Shown piece by piece: positions 16,520 to 26,098 of a stretch of DNA of 64,000 nt (positions are counted from its first letter, which is position 1; every line of letters begins with the position of its first letter). The translations under genes were made by a program, and so were the position numbers. Under the pieces are notes generated by a model. It saw only the letters and a list, made by a program, of their open reading frames with translations, was not told where the DNA came from and ran no database searches. The stretch is from assembly GCA_018650445.1 (NCBI GenBank), contig JABIFX010000208.1, forward strand, positions 124,001 to 188,000. The letters run 5' to 3'. This DNA is from Fidelibacterota bacterium. GTDB taxonomy: Bacteria; Fidelibacterota; UBA8477; JABMPR01.

Positions 16520-17023
16520 TTGCCTTTCCGTTTAACCAATGAAGGCGAATATGCCGTTCGGCTAATGGTCTATCTGGCAGGACGGGATCGTGGACAACTT
16601 GTTTCTGCTCGTGAAATAGCAGAAAATCAAAACATCCCACAGCGGTTTCTCAGGACTATTGTTTCACAATTTGCCAAAAAGGGATTTATCAATTCCTTTC
16701 AAGGCAACGGTGGTGGCGTTCGCCTTGCTGAAGGTGCCGAGAATAAAACTTTACTGGAAATCATAGAGGCCGTTGAAGGTCCTATATATTTAAACGTCTG
16801 TATGCAGGGTGAAGTGGCCTGTCAATTTTCCAATCACTGTGCAGTTCATCTGGTCTGGCATGAAGCCCAGGAAGCAATCCAGAATATTTTAGGGGGTAAA
16901 AAAATCAAAGAGCTGGCCCAGGTCAATTTTGATCTGGCTGGCAGTGGTTTTGGTGATGGTTCTGATGCCATGTGTGGCATTCCGCTAAAACCCGAAGATA
17001 CCGAGGTCCCAAGTGGCAATTAA
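16520..17023 (+). CDS. Rrf2-family transcriptional regulator with Cys3 Fe-S site
   Basis: A 167-residue DNA-binding protein. The N-terminal winged helix begins with the Rrf2 signature RLTNEGEYAVRLMVYLA, with the wing at NGGGVRLA. Cys94, Cys101 and Cys107 form the cluster-binding loop found in NsrR/IscR-type members, so it likely senses NO, oxygen or Fe-S status. It starts at TTG (16520), preceded by GAGGG; this start places RLTNEG at residues 4-9, as in the family. It overlaps the ccoI start by 11 nt and is therefore co-transcribed with the cbb3 oxidase genes, which it probably controls. The specific ligand is unknown. Confidence 0.9.
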   Translation: MPFRLTNEGEYAVRLMVYLAGRDRGQLVSAREIAENQNIPQRFLRTIVSQFAKKGFINSFQGNGGGVRLAEGAENKTLLEIIEAVEGPIYLNVCMQGEVACQFSNHCAVHLVWHEAQEAIQNILGGKKIKELAQVNFDLAGSGFGDGSDAMCGIPLKPEDTEVPSGN

Positions 17024-19460
17024 ATTCGGTAAATACACAACTGGTCCTACGCCGGCACATCAGGAAGAATCTCTGAGTTGCTTCCATTGTGGTGAACCTT
17101 GCCCGGACAACTCCATATCAATTGGGGACAAGAGTTTTTGCTGCCTTGGCTGCAAAACTGTATTTGAAATTCTCAATGCCAATGAGATGTGTGATTATTA
17201 TGCTATTGAAGACACACCTGGAATTACCCCCAAACAGGATTTGATCTCCGACCGTTTCGAATATCTCGATGATGAAACTGTTAAACCTCAGATTATTGAT
17301 TTCTCAGATGGAAAAACCGAAAAAGTTACCTTCCATACGCCTACCATGCACTGCGCATCATGTATCTGGCTCTTAGAAAAACTCCATGATATGGATCCAC
17401 GAATTTATAGTTCGATTGTAAATTTTCCCCGCAAGCAGGTGACCATAACCTATAACCGGGAGGAAATGAAACTCAGTGAAACCGCTGCACTCATTTCATC
17501 CCTTGGTTATGAACCCCTGGTCAGCCTGGATACGGTGGGTAAGCGGGAGCAGTCCTCAGCAGAGAAGAAATTATATCTGAAGATTGGGCTGGCAGGCTTT
17601 GCTTTTGGAAATGTCATGATTCTTAGTTTCCCTGAATACCTCTCACGAGTCGGTTCAGTTGATCCTACCTTCAAATTAGTGTTCGGCTATCTCAGCCTGG
17701 TGTTGTCTATACCCGTACTGCTCTTTGCTACAAAAGATTATTATCTATCTGCCTGGGCTGGCATCAAGAGCCGTACTGTCAATATTGATGTTCCCATCAC
17801 CCTGGGTATCGGGATGCTCTTTTTCAGATCAGCCTGGGAAATTCTTACCCAAACCGGCGTGGGTTATCTTGACTCTTTCACCGGCCTGGTCTTCTTTTTA
17901 CTGGTTGGTCGTCTCTTCCAACAAAAAACCTACGAAGTCCTTTCTTTTGAAAGAGATTATAAGTCATTTTTCCCCCTGTCTGTTACCCGGAAGATCAACA
18001 ATGTGGAAGCTGTGGTTCCCGTTTCAAAGCTGAAACCAGGTGATCGTATCGTGGTGCGAAACCAGGAGTTGATTCCGGCTGATTCTGTTCTGCTCAAAAC
18101 GGAGGCTTACATTGATTATAGTTTTGTCAGCGGAGAGTCCACCCCTGTGACAAAAAAAGCCGGTGATTTTATCTATGCAGGTGGTCGCCAGGCTGGAACG
18201 ACCATTGAGCTAGAGGTCATCAAGGAACCCTCACAGAGCTATCTTACCCAACTTTGGAACAATGATGTCTTCAACAAGCCGCGTTTTTCTCGTCTGAATG
18301 TCCTGGTGAATCAGGTGAGCCATTACTTCACCTTTGGCGTTTTAGCCATTGCCATAATCGCCTCCCTGTACTGGCTTCAAATTGATACGGCTACAGGTAT
18401 AAAAGTATTTACAGCTGTCTTGATTGTGGCTTGCCCCTGTGCTCTCGCATTGTCCTCGCCTTTTGCCCTGGGAACTGCCATGCGTATTTTTGGTCGCAAA
18501 GGATTCTATGTGAAAAATACCGACACGGTTGAAGCACTTTCCAAAATCAATACCATCATCATGGACAAAACCGGCACTTTAACAGAGTCCCGACAGGAAA
18601 CCATTGAGTTTTCAGGGGACAAACTTTCTCAGGAAGACCAGGGAATTGTTAAATCTCTCGTTCAGCATTCAACCCATCCCCTGAGCCAGAAAATTTTCCA
18701 GGCTCTAGATGTTCATGCTGGCCACTCTGTGGAAAATTTTGAAGAAATATCCGGAAAAGGTATTCAGGGCTTTATTGAAGGTCGCAGCATCAAACTCGGT
18801 TCTGCGAAATGGTTGGGGCTTCAGGAAGATGCAAGTGATGCGGAAGATATGAAAACCCGGGTCTTCCTCAGCATGAATGATGAAGTTATGGGCTCATTTC
18901 TGATTGCCAATGTATTTCGCAAGGGGTTACGACCACTCCTCTCCGATTTGAAAAAACAATTCAGCCTGTATCTATTGTCTGGTGACACTGAACGGGAAAA
19001 AGCCACCCTGGTTAATCTCTTTGGAAGCGAGGAAAACCTGCAGTTTCGTCAAACACCGGAAAACAAATTGGATTTTGTGTCCAAAGTTCAGGGAGAAGGT
19101 GCCCATGTTCTTATGGTAGGTGATGGTCTTAATGATGCAGGTGCCTTGAGAGCCAGTGAAGTAGGCATTGCCATCACGGATGATGTATCAGCCTTTTCGC
19201 CTGCCAGTGATGGAATTCTCGCGGGCAAGAACCTGCATTTGTTAGGAACTTTTATCAAGATGTCCAAGGCGACCACCTCAGTCATTGTGGCCAGTTTTGT
19301 GATTTCTATTATATATAATGTGGTTGGAGTTAGTTTTGCAGTGGCGGGAAAATTATCCCCTCTGGTTTCGGCTATTCTCATGCCTGCCAGTTCAATTTCT
19401 GTCGTGGTTTTTACTACATTTACTACGAGCTTGCGAGCTCGTATGATGAAATTAAATTGA
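17013..19460 (+). CDS. ccoI: Cu+-translocating P1B-type ATPase for cbb3 oxidase assembly
   Basis: An 815-residue copper-transporting P-type ATPase. The N-terminal Cys-rich metal-binding region has C23xxC26 and C43-C44-xx-C47. An HMA domain follows with MHCASC (C114, C117). The membrane CPC motif is at 474-476, the phosphorylation site DKTGT starts at D518 and the hinge GDGLND is present. The extra N-terminal Cys domain and the position beside ccoS/ccoN identify CcoI (FixI/CopA2), which exports Cu for insertion into cbb3 oxidase. It starts at GTG inside the end of the Rrf2 gene. Confidence 0.95.
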   Translation: MAIKFGKYTTGPTPAHQEESLSCFHCGEPCPDNSISIGDKSFCCLGCKTVFEILNANEMCDYYAIEDTPGITPKQDLISDRFEYLDDETVKPQIIDFSDGKTEKVTFHTPTMHCASCIWLLEKLHDMDPRIYSSIVNFPRKQVTITYNREEMKLSETAALISSLGYEPLVSLDTVGKREQSSAEKKLYLKIGLAGFAFGNVMILSFPEYLSRVGSVDPTFKLVFGYLSLVLSIPVLLFATKDYYLSAWAGIKSRTVNIDVPITLGIGMLFFRSAWEILTQTGVGYLDSFTGLVFFLLVGRLFQQKTYEVLSFERDYKSFFPLSVTRKINNVEAVVPVSKLKPGDRIVVRNQELIPADSVLLKTEAYIDYSFVSGESTPVTKKAGDFIYAGGRQAGTTIELEVIKEPSQSYLTQLWNNDVFNKPRFSRLNVLVNQVSHYFTFGVLAIAIIASLYWLQIDTATGIKVFTAVLIVACPCALALSSPFALGTAMRIFGRKGFYVKNTDTVEALSKINTIIMDKTGTLTESRQETIEFSGDKLSQEDQGIVKSLVQHSTHPLSQKIFQALDVHAGHSVENFEEISGKGIQGFIEGRSIKLGSAKWLGLQEDASDAEDMKTRVFLSMNDEVMGSFLIANVFRKGLRPLLSDLKKQFSLYLLSGDTEREKATLVNLFGSEENLQFRQTPENKLDFVSKVQGEGAHVLMVGDGLNDAGALRASEVGIAITDDVSAFSPASDGILAGKNLHLLGTFIKMSKATTSVIVASFVISIIYNVVGVSFAVAGKLSPLVSAILMPASSISVVVFTTFTTSLRARMMKLN

Positions 19461-19479
19461 TGAAACGTGAGTATCTAAT

Positions 19480-19680
19480 TTGTATGTAATGTTTATCCTG
19501 ATGGCTTTTAGCTTGACGGTCTCTTTGATTTTTTTGGGTGCCTATATCTGGTCAGTTAAATCTGGTCAGTTTGACGACAAATACACCCCTTCAGTACGTA
19601 TGTTATTTGAAGATAAAAAAACATCAAAGAAAACAGAACCCGGTCTTAACTCGGGAAAAATAAACGAGGAGAATAAATAA
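19480..19680 (+). CDS. ccoS: cbb3-type oxidase assembly protein CcoS
   Basis: A 66-residue protein with one transmembrane helix (about 3-25) ending in the family motif WSVKSGQFDD, then a charged tail. CcoS is needed for cofactor insertion into cbb3 oxidase. I use the TTG at 19480, giving the family-like N-terminus MYVMF; an ATG 9 nt downstream is possible. Its stop overlaps the ccoNO start by 1 nt. Confidence 0.9.
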   Translation: MYVMFILMAFSLTVSLIFLGAYIWSVKSGQFDDKYTPSVRMLFEDKKTSKKTEPGLNSGKINEENK

Positions 19681-21797
19681 TGGAGATGGAAAAATTTCAG
19701 TACGATAATAAAATCGTGCGAATGTTTTTCTGGGCCACCGTTGTATGGGGCGTGACAGCCTTTTTGGTTGGACTCACTATTGCGCTTCAATTACCAGCGC
19801 CGGTCTTTAATTTTGGCACCTCATGGTTGACCTTTGGTCGCTTACGTCCCCTGCACACCAACGCTGCAATTTTTGCATTTGTTGGCAATGGCATATTCAT
19901 GGGATATTACTACTCAGCACAAAGATTGCTCAAAGCCCGAAATTTTTCCGATGTACTTAGTAAAGTGCATTTCTGGGGGTGGCAGGGTATCATCGTCTCA
20001 GCTGCATTAACACTACCGGCCGGTCTTACTTCAGCCAAAGAATACGCAGAGCTGGAATGGCCCATTGATATCGCCATCGCTCTGATCTGGGTTGCCTGGG
20101 GTGTGAACATGATGGGGACCATTCTTAAACGTCGTGAAAAACATCTTTATGTAGCGATTTGGTTTTACATCGCCACCTTTGTCACAGTTGCCATGCTCCA
20201 TATTGTGAATTCTCTTGCAATACCTGTAAGCTTTTGGAAAAGCTATTCACTTTATGCTGGGGTACAGGATGCCTTGGTTCAATGGTGGTATGGTCACAAC
20301 GCTGTCGCCTTCTTCCTGACCACGCCCTATCTGGGTCTGATGTACTACTTCATGCCGAAAGCTGCTCAGAGACCCGTTTATTCTTACCGACTGTCGATTA
20401 TTCATTTCTGGGCTCTCATCTTTCTGTATATCTGGGCAGGTCCTCACCACCTGCTCTATACGTCAACACCTGACTGGGCGCAAACACTGGGAACCGTGTT
20501 CTCTATTATGCTGATAGCTCCTTCATGGGGAGGCATGCTTAACGGTCTCCTCACTCTGCGTGGTGCCTGGGATCGAGTACGACAGGACCCCATCCTCAAG
20601 TTCATGGTTGTGGCTGTTTCTGCCTATGGAATGTCCACCTTTGAAGGTCCCATGATGTCATTGAAAAATTATAACGCCATCACACACTTCACCGATTACA
20701 CCATTGCCCACGTCCACATTGGCGCGTTGGGCTGGAACGGTTTATTGACTTTTGGTATGTTGTATTGGCTGGCTCCTCGTTTATGGAATACCAAACTATA
20801 TTCAGTCAAACTAGCTAATGTTCACTTCTGGCTAGCCACGCTTGGAATCATTTTCTATGTCATTCCCATGTACTGGACTGGTATTACCCAGGCTTTGATC
20901 TGGAAACAATTCACACCTGAGGGTTTGCTGGTCTATCCAAACTTTTTGGAAACCGTATTACAGCTGGTGCCCATGTACTGGACACGAGCCTTTGGTGGTA
21001 CGCTTTTTCTGACGGGTTCCTTGATCATGGTTTATAACCTGGTCAAAACTGCCCGTTCCGGAGCTCCAATTCCTGACCAGGAAATGGAAGCCGCCCCCTT
21101 GAAGCCCATCGTGTCTGTAGCTGGTGAGCATAAGCACCGTTGGCTGGAAGCCCGACCCATGTACTTCCTGGCCCTGGCCCTGGTTGCTGTGGCTATTGGT
21201 GGTATTGTGGAATTTGTGCCCATGTTTGTTGTGAAATCAAATATTCCCACCATTTCAACAGTCACACCTTACTCACCTCTAGAGCTTGAGGGTCGTGACA
21301 TATACATCAAGGAAGGCTGTTTTAACTGTCATTCCCAGATGATTCGTCCTTTCAGGAGTGAAACCGAACGCTATGGTGAGTACTCCAAGGCAGGTGAATT
21401 TGTCTATGATCATCCCTTTTTGTGGGGTTCCAAACGGACCGGACCGGATCTCCATCGTGAAGGTGTTGGCAAGTTGAAAAAACCTGATGCCTGGCATTAC
21501 AATCACATGGACAATCCTCGCTCAATGAGTCCCGGTTCGATTATGCCAGTCTATCCCTGGTTATTAGAAAGATCCAATGATTATGCTGATCTTCACAAGA
21601 AGATTCGCGCCATGAGAACGCTGGGTGTTCCTTATGCAGACGGATATGAGGATATAGCTCTGGATGATCTTAAGAAACAGGCAGACGGAATCGTTGCCAA
21701 TCTTAAAGAATCAGGCATTGAAACATCCTGGGATAAAGAGATTATCGCTCTTATCGCATATCTTCAGAAACTTGGAACAGGAATTCTTCCCAAATAG
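19680..21797 (+). CDS. ccoNO: cbb3-type cytochrome c oxidase, fused subunits I and II (CcoN-CcoO)
   Basis: A 705-residue fusion. Residues 1-~460 are CcoN: multi-helix haem-copper core with H59, H206 in WYGHNAVAF, H256-H257 and H344/H346 in AHVHIGALGWNG as haem and CuB ligands. After a ~30-residue linker, residues ~490-705 are CcoO: a membrane anchor and a c-type haem site C547-xx-C550-H551 in GCFNCHSQMIRP, with the axial Met in SIMPVYPWL (M622). The fusion is known from some FCB lineages. It forms the catalytic site reducing O2 to water at low oxygen, with proton pumping. GAGGAG lies 8 nt before the ATG. Confidence 0.97.
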   Translation: MEMEKFQYDNKIVRMFFWATVVWGVTAFLVGLTIALQLPAPVFNFGTSWLTFGRLRPLHTNAAIFAFVGNGIFMGYYYSAQRLLKARNFSDVLSKVHFWGWQGIIVSAALTLPAGLTSAKEYAELEWPIDIAIALIWVAWGVNMMGTILKRREKHLYVAIWFYIATFVTVAMLHIVNSLAIPVSFWKSYSLYAGVQDALVQWWYGHNAVAFFLTTPYLGLMYYFMPKAAQRPVYSYRLSIIHFWALIFLYIWAGPHHLLYTSTPDWAQTLGTVFSIMLIAPSWGGMLNGLLTLRGAWDRVRQDPILKFMVVAVSAYGMSTFEGPMMSLKNYNAITHFTDYTIAHVHIGALGWNGLLTFGMLYWLAPRLWNTKLYSVKLANVHFWLATLGIIFYVIPMYWTGITQALIWKQFTPEGLLVYPNFLETVLQLVPMYWTRAFGGTLFLTGSLIMVYNLVKTARSGAPIPDQEMEAAPLKPIVSVAGEHKHRWLEARPMYFLALALVAVAIGGIVEFVPMFVVKSNIPTISTVTPYSPLELEGRDIYIKEGCFNCHSQMIRPFRSETERYGEYSKAGEFVYDHPFLWGSKRTGPDLHREGVGKLKKPDAWHYNHMDNPRSMSPGSIMPVYPWLLERSNDYADLHKKIRAMRTLGVPYADGYEDIALDDLKKQADGIVANLKESGIETSWDKEIIALIAYLQKLGTGILPK

Positions 21798-21813
21798 GGA
21801 AGAATAAAATCGT

Positions 21814-22002
21814 ATGTTAAGTCGCATTTATCAAGGAGCAGAAGGCCTGCAGTTCTTTCAAGGACTTTCGCTGGTCCTGTTTTTTCTCGTCTTTGTGGGC
21901 GCGATCGTTATGATCGTCACCATGCAGAGGGGACACATTGATAAAATGAGCAAGATGCCCCTCGAGAGCGGGGATGATAAAAACAATGGAGGCCTTAAAT
22001 AA
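21814..22002 (+). CDS. ccoQ: CcoQ-like small cbb3 oxidase subunit
   Basis: A 62-residue protein with one transmembrane helix (about 16-38) followed by a charged tail. It sits between ccoNO and ccoP, and its stop overlaps the ccoP ATG by 1 nt. Size, topology and position fit CcoQ, which stabilises the oxidase complex. CcoQ sequences are poorly conserved, so the call rests mainly on context. Confidence 0.8.
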   Translation: MLSRIYQGAEGLQFFQGLSLVLFFLVFVGAIVMIVTMQRGHIDKMSKMPLESGDDKNNGGLK

Positions 22003-22787
22003 TGGGCAAAGTTACAAACGAACTCATTGATCACGATTATGATGGAATTCAAGAATATGACAACGACCTTCCGGGTTGGTGGAAAGCTCTATTCATAATC
22101 ACAATCATCATAGCAATTATATATGTACCTTATTATCATTTCTTTGGTGATTTACAGGAAGCAGAATATCAAAAGGAAATGGGTACTTATGTGGAAGCTG
22201 GCGCAGATCGTGGAGCTTTTACAGCCTATTCCTCTCCCTGGGCCAGTAATGGAGAAATCACACCCGCTTTACGGGCTGAGATGGCTAAAATACTTGATGC
22301 TCCCTTTGATGAACAATTGATGCGGACTATGGCTAAAGCAGATGCTGACCAATTGGCCAAGCTGAAAGCTGCCTTCCCAGATGTTATTGCTGACTATGGG
22401 AGCGGTACTTCAGCACCACCAGTGCCTGTTGAGAAAGAAGAGGCCGTCACGGAAGCTCCTGCCATAGAAATGGCTGCTCTCACAGATGAGGCTAGCCTGG
22501 CAGCAGGGAAAAAGATCTGGGATACCCAGTGTTTTACCTGTCACCTGAACGACGGCGGTGGAAGCATTGGTCCAAATATGACTGATGATTACTGGATTCA
22601 TGGTGGGGATATGGCTTCGATTGTCAACATCATTAAAGTGGGTGTGCCCACCAAGGGCATGATCCCCTGGGAAACCACACTATCAGCCGATCAGATCCTG
22701 CAAGTTTCCAGTTTCATCAAAGTAAAGCTGGTTGGAACAACTCCGGCTGCTCCCAAAGCACCACAGGGAGACCTGTTTGAGGGTTAG
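22002..22787 (+). CDS. ccoP: cbb3-type oxidase subunit III (CcoP), mono-haem
   Basis: A 261-residue membrane-anchored cytochrome c. The N-terminal DHDYDGIQEYDNDLPGWW motif is diagnostic of CcoP and precedes one transmembrane helix (27-45). The periplasmic part contains a single haem-binding site C177-xx-C180-H181 with likely axial Met220 (KGMIPW). Proteobacterial CcoP has two haems; this one has a single C-terminal haem domain and an Ala/Pro/Glu-rich spacer (~135-160), as in several FCB bacteria. It passes electrons to CcoO/CcoN. A strong terminator follows. Confidence 0.95.
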   Translation: MGKVTNELIDHDYDGIQEYDNDLPGWWKALFIITIIIAIIYVPYYHFFGDLQEAEYQKEMGTYVEAGADRGAFTAYSSPWASNGEITPALRAEMAKILDAPFDEQLMRTMAKADADQLAKLKAAFPDVIADYGSGTSAPPVPVEKEEAVTEAPAIEMAALTDEASLAAGKKIWDTQCFTCHLNDGGGSIGPNMTDDYWIHGGDMASIVNIIKVGVPTKGMIPWETTLSADQILQVSSFIKVKLVGTTPAAPKAPQGDLFEG

Positions 22788-22812
22788 TTTAAGAAATAGA
22801 TAATATCTGGGA

Positions 22813-22843
22813 AAGGAACTCACGCTGGTCGTGAGTTCCTTTT
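22813..22843 (+). terminator. Rho-independent terminator after ccoP
   Basis: A perfect 12-bp stem AAGGAACTCACG / CGTGAGTTCCTT around a 5-nt loop, ending in a short T run. It separates the structural oxidase genes from ccoG-ccoH, which may therefore be read at a lower level or from their own promoter. Confidence 0.85.
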
Positions 22844-22888
22844 GCCATATTAATATATAGAAATCAAATGCTTGGGGATAGCAAGTAA

Positions 22889-24304
22889 ATGGGTCAGCCA
22901 GCCAGAAATCTTACCAACATAGATGCCCCATCAGCATATAGAGATAGAATTGCTTCCATGGGTGATGATGGAAAGCGAAAATGGATATTCCCCCGTAAAC
23001 CTTCTGGTCGTTTCTACAATGCCAGAACCTGGTTCTCGTATCTCCTCCTCCTCATCATGTTCAGTGTACCGTTTGTAACGATTAACGGTCGCCCTTTTCT
23101 CCTCCTCAATATTATTGAGGGGAAATTTATCATTCTTGGTATGGCTTTCTGGCCCCAGGATAGTTTCATTTTTGTCTTGGCTACCCTGGCCTTTGTGGTG
23201 GGCATTCTCCTCTTTACGGTCATTTTCGGGCGACTTTTTTGTGGGTGGGCCTGTCCACAAACCATCTTTATGGAAATGGTCTTTCGCAAAATCGAATATC
23301 TCATTGATGGCAATGCCAACAAACAGCGAAAACTCAAGGCCCAGGATTGGAATGCCGCAAAGATTTTCAAGCGGGTCCTGAAACACGGTATTTTCTGGAT
23401 TCTATCCTTCATTATTGGTAACACGTTTCTGGCTTACATCATTGGCAAGGATGAACTATTCCAGATCATTACCTCGCCGGTTTCAGAGCATGTTGGCGGT
23501 TTTTCCATCATGGTTATTTTTACCACCATTTTCTACTACATCTACGCCTTTTTCCGGGAACAGATTTGCACCCAGATTTGCCCTTATGGACGCTTGCAGT
23601 CAGTGCTTCTCGATGATAAATCAATCGTTGTAGCCTATGATTTTACCCGGGGTGAAAAACGTGGTAGACCTCAAAAAAATAGCGAAGAAGATCTGGGTGA
23701 TTGTATTGATTGTAATCAGTGTGTCGAAATTTGTCCCACAGGGATTGATATTCGTAATGGCACTCAGTTGGAATGCGTCAATTGTACAGCCTGTATTGAT
23801 GCTTGCGATACCGTAATGGACAGGGTTAAGAAGCCGCGCGGTTTGATTCGCTATGATTCATTTAATGGGATTCGTACCAGGGAAACGCCTGGTATGAATT
23901 TCCGCAATATTGGCTATTCTGTCGTTTTAGTTGCTCTTGTGATTTTCTTTTTCATTGTGCTTGTAACCCGTTCCGATGTTGAATCAACCATCCTGCGTTC
24001 ATATGGTACCATGTATCAGGAAGTGGAGAATAATCACTTTACAAATTTGTATACGATTAAAGTGCTGAACAAAACCTTTGATGATTTACCTATCCGACTT
24101 GAATTACTTGAGCCTGAAGGAACTTTGACCATGGTAGGTGCCGATTTAAAAATCAATGGTCAGGACAAAACAGAGGGCGCCTTTTGGGTTGACTTATCAG
24201 GAGATTTACTGGATGGTACAGAAGCTAAATTAAAGATTGCAGTGTTTAGTAATGACCGTTTGTTGGAAATAGTAAAAACCTCATTTATGGGACCGAGGAA
24301 GTAA
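22889..24304 (+). CDS. ccoG: cbb3 oxidase accessory ferredoxin-like protein CcoG (RdxA/FixG)
   Basis: A 471-residue membrane protein with about five helices. The Cys-rich RLFCGWACPQ and ICTQICPYGR elements are followed by two 4Fe-4S ferredoxin motifs (CIDCNQCVEICP and CVNCTACIDACD). A C-terminal Ig-like IG domain (~365-471) completes the CcoG/FixG architecture. CcoG reduces Cu(II) to Cu(I) for delivery to the cbb3 oxidase. Its stop overlaps the start of the FixH-like gene by 1 nt. Confidence 0.95.
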   Translation: MGQPARNLTNIDAPSAYRDRIASMGDDGKRKWIFPRKPSGRFYNARTWFSYLLLLIMFSVPFVTINGRPFLLLNIIEGKFIILGMAFWPQDSFIFVLATLAFVVGILLFTVIFGRLFCGWACPQTIFMEMVFRKIEYLIDGNANKQRKLKAQDWNAAKIFKRVLKHGIFWILSFIIGNTFLAYIIGKDELFQIITSPVSEHVGGFSIMVIFTTIFYYIYAFFREQICTQICPYGRLQSVLLDDKSIVVAYDFTRGEKRGRPQKNSEEDLGDCIDCNQCVEICPTGIDIRNGTQLECVNCTACIDACDTVMDRVKKPRGLIRYDSFNGIRTRETPGMNFRNIGYSVVLVALVIFFFIVLVTRSDVESTILRSYGTMYQEVENNHFTNLYTIKVLNKTFDDLPIRLELLEPEGTLTMVGADLKINGQDKTEGAFWVDLSGDLLDGTEAKLKIAVFSNDRLLEIVKTSFMGPRK

Positions 24305-24771
24305 TGGCGGACCAGGAGAAAGCTGGTAGACTCTGGATGTGGGGTCTCACAGCGACAATAGTGATCTTTATTGCATTTTTTGTAGGATTTGCCATCTGGA
24401 CTTTTCAAGATGATGTTGAGCTGGTTTATGATAACTACTACGAGAAGGATGTGGTTTTTGAACAACAGATTAGGCGGGTAGCCAGAACGCAAGCCCTCCC
24501 TTTCAAACCCATTCTTACTTACCATCAAACCACTCAAATTCTGGATTTGAAATTTCCCCTGGCTCTGGGGCATACACCCACAGAAGGGGAGGTGCTGCTC
24601 TTTCGTCCGGCTGATCTACATAAGGATCGGTTGTCTCACCTGATATTGGTAGGTGACAGTCTTCAGACCATTGGACTTCCGGATCTGGATCCTGGACTAT
24701 GGCGAATTAAGCTGAATTGGACCAGCGGTGGGGAAGAGTATTATTTGGAACAATCTCTGATGGTGAATTGA
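24304..24771 (+). CDS. ccoH: FixH/CcoH family protein
   Basis: A 155-residue protein with an N-terminal transmembrane helix (about 12-34) followed by the YYEKD segment typical of FixH and a periplasmic beta domain. CcoH/FixH aids stable assembly of cbb3 oxidase together with CcoG. It overlaps ccoG by 1 nt and is the last gene of the locus. Family assignment is by motif and position. Confidence 0.88.
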   Translation: MADQEKAGRLWMWGLTATIVIFIAFFVGFAIWTFQDDVELVYDNYYEKDVVFEQQIRRVARTQALPFKPILTYHQTTQILDLKFPLALGHTPTEGEVLLFRPADLHKDRLSHLILVGDSLQTIGLPDLDPGLWRIKLNWTSGGEEYYLEQSLMVN

Positions 24772-24903
24772 TGAATACCAGATGGACCAATTAAAGATCA
24801 CAGTACTTGTTAGCGAAGCCCGACAATGAATGTCTTCAACAAATAACCCTTGCTGAACATGTAGCTCAAGTTAATTTTTTCCAATTGGTTTAGGAGAGAC
24901 ACT

Positions 24904-25956
24904 ATGAGGCTGAAACGCGGGCTCATTCTTACAATTCTTGGTATGTTTATTCTAACTGCATGCAGTGCAGATCCTGATGTACTCTACTCAAAAGCTGAAA
25001 CTGAGGCAGCGCTGGGCTCACGTCAAAAAGCCCTGAACTATCTCCTGGAAATTCAACAATCCAGTCCCGAGTACACGGAAGCATATTTATTTGCCGCCCG
25101 TCTGTTCTTTGAGGACAACAATCTTACTGATGCGGTGAATCAGTGTAAACGTGGTTTGGATGCACAGGCTGACTCAGCTCAAATATTGAGATATATTGGA
25201 GAAATCTATCATCAGAGTGGTAGCATGGAAAATGCTTACCAATATTACCGTATGGCTGTTCAGGCCAATGGTGATGATGTTGATGCCCAGATCAGCATGG
25301 GATACATTCTTAACGATAAAGATCTATATGAACAGGCCCTGACTCACTTTGATAAGGCACTTGAGCTTGATTCAGCCAACTATCAAGCCACTGTTGGCAA
25401 GGCCAGGACACTGAAAAATTCTGGAAAGACGGCTGCCTCAATTGAACTGCTGGAAGAAGCAGTTAAGAGTGAACCCATGGAAGGTGCTGCCTATGGTGCT
25501 CTTGCAATGGCCCAGGAAAAAACTGCCACCGAAGATAAAGATATTCTAGAAAATTATGCTCTGGCTGTCAAGCTGTCCTCCAAGGATAAATCTGTATGGG
25601 ATGCCTATGTCGAATTCATGATGAAGGACCAGGATCAGAAAGAGGCTGTCAAAGTACTGCAAAACTATCTCTATCATTTCCCCCAGGTCATTGAGGGAAG
25701 ACACCACCTGGCTGAATTATATATTGATCTGGCTAGATCTGAAAGCCTCTCCTGGTTGGATGCTGCAAGACAACAGTGTGATCAGGCATTAATCACGGAC
25801 CAGAATGATCATTACAGTCATGCCCTGCTGGCAAAAATTTACCTGCTTCAGAAAAAACCAAGGCTGGCAATTCTAGAAGCGCAATTAGCATTTGAAATTA
25901 ATCCAAATACTGAATACCGGGAATTAGTGGATCAAGCCAAATTTTTCACGAACTGA
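24904..25956 (+). CDS. TPR-repeat lipoprotein
   Basis: A 350-residue protein with a lipoprotein signal peptide (LTAC, Cys at residue 20) and about eight tetratricopeptide repeats from residue ~28 to the end, for example YLFAARLFF..NNLTDAV and YEQALTHFDKALELDSAN. It probably serves as an envelope scaffold for protein complexes. TAGGAGA precedes the ATG. It stands alone between the cbb3 locus and the amino-acid catabolism genes. No specific partner can be named. Confidence 0.85.
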   Translation: MRLKRGLILTILGMFILTACSADPDVLYSKAETEAALGSRQKALNYLLEIQQSSPEYTEAYLFAARLFFEDNNLTDAVNQCKRGLDAQADSAQILRYIGEIYHQSGSMENAYQYYRMAVQANGDDVDAQISMGYILNDKDLYEQALTHFDKALELDSANYQATVGKARTLKNSGKTAASIELLEEAVKSEPMEGAAYGALAMAQEKTATEDKDILENYALAVKLSSKDKSVWDAYVEFMMKDQDQKEAVKVLQNYLYHFPQVIEGRHHLAELYIDLARSESLSWLDAARQQCDQALITDQNDHYSHALLAKIYLLQKKPRLAILEAQLAFEINPNTEYRELVDQAKFFTN

Positions 25957-26098
25957 TTTTGCTTCCATAAAAGCTTTCCCTTGTCTAACCAGACGTTTGG
26001 ATACTCATTCCAAAGTCATCTAGTCCTATATGTTTCGGATGGCTAAATAATTCCCGATCGTGGCACAAGCCGGGGTAAAAAAAAGCAGGATTTTAGAC

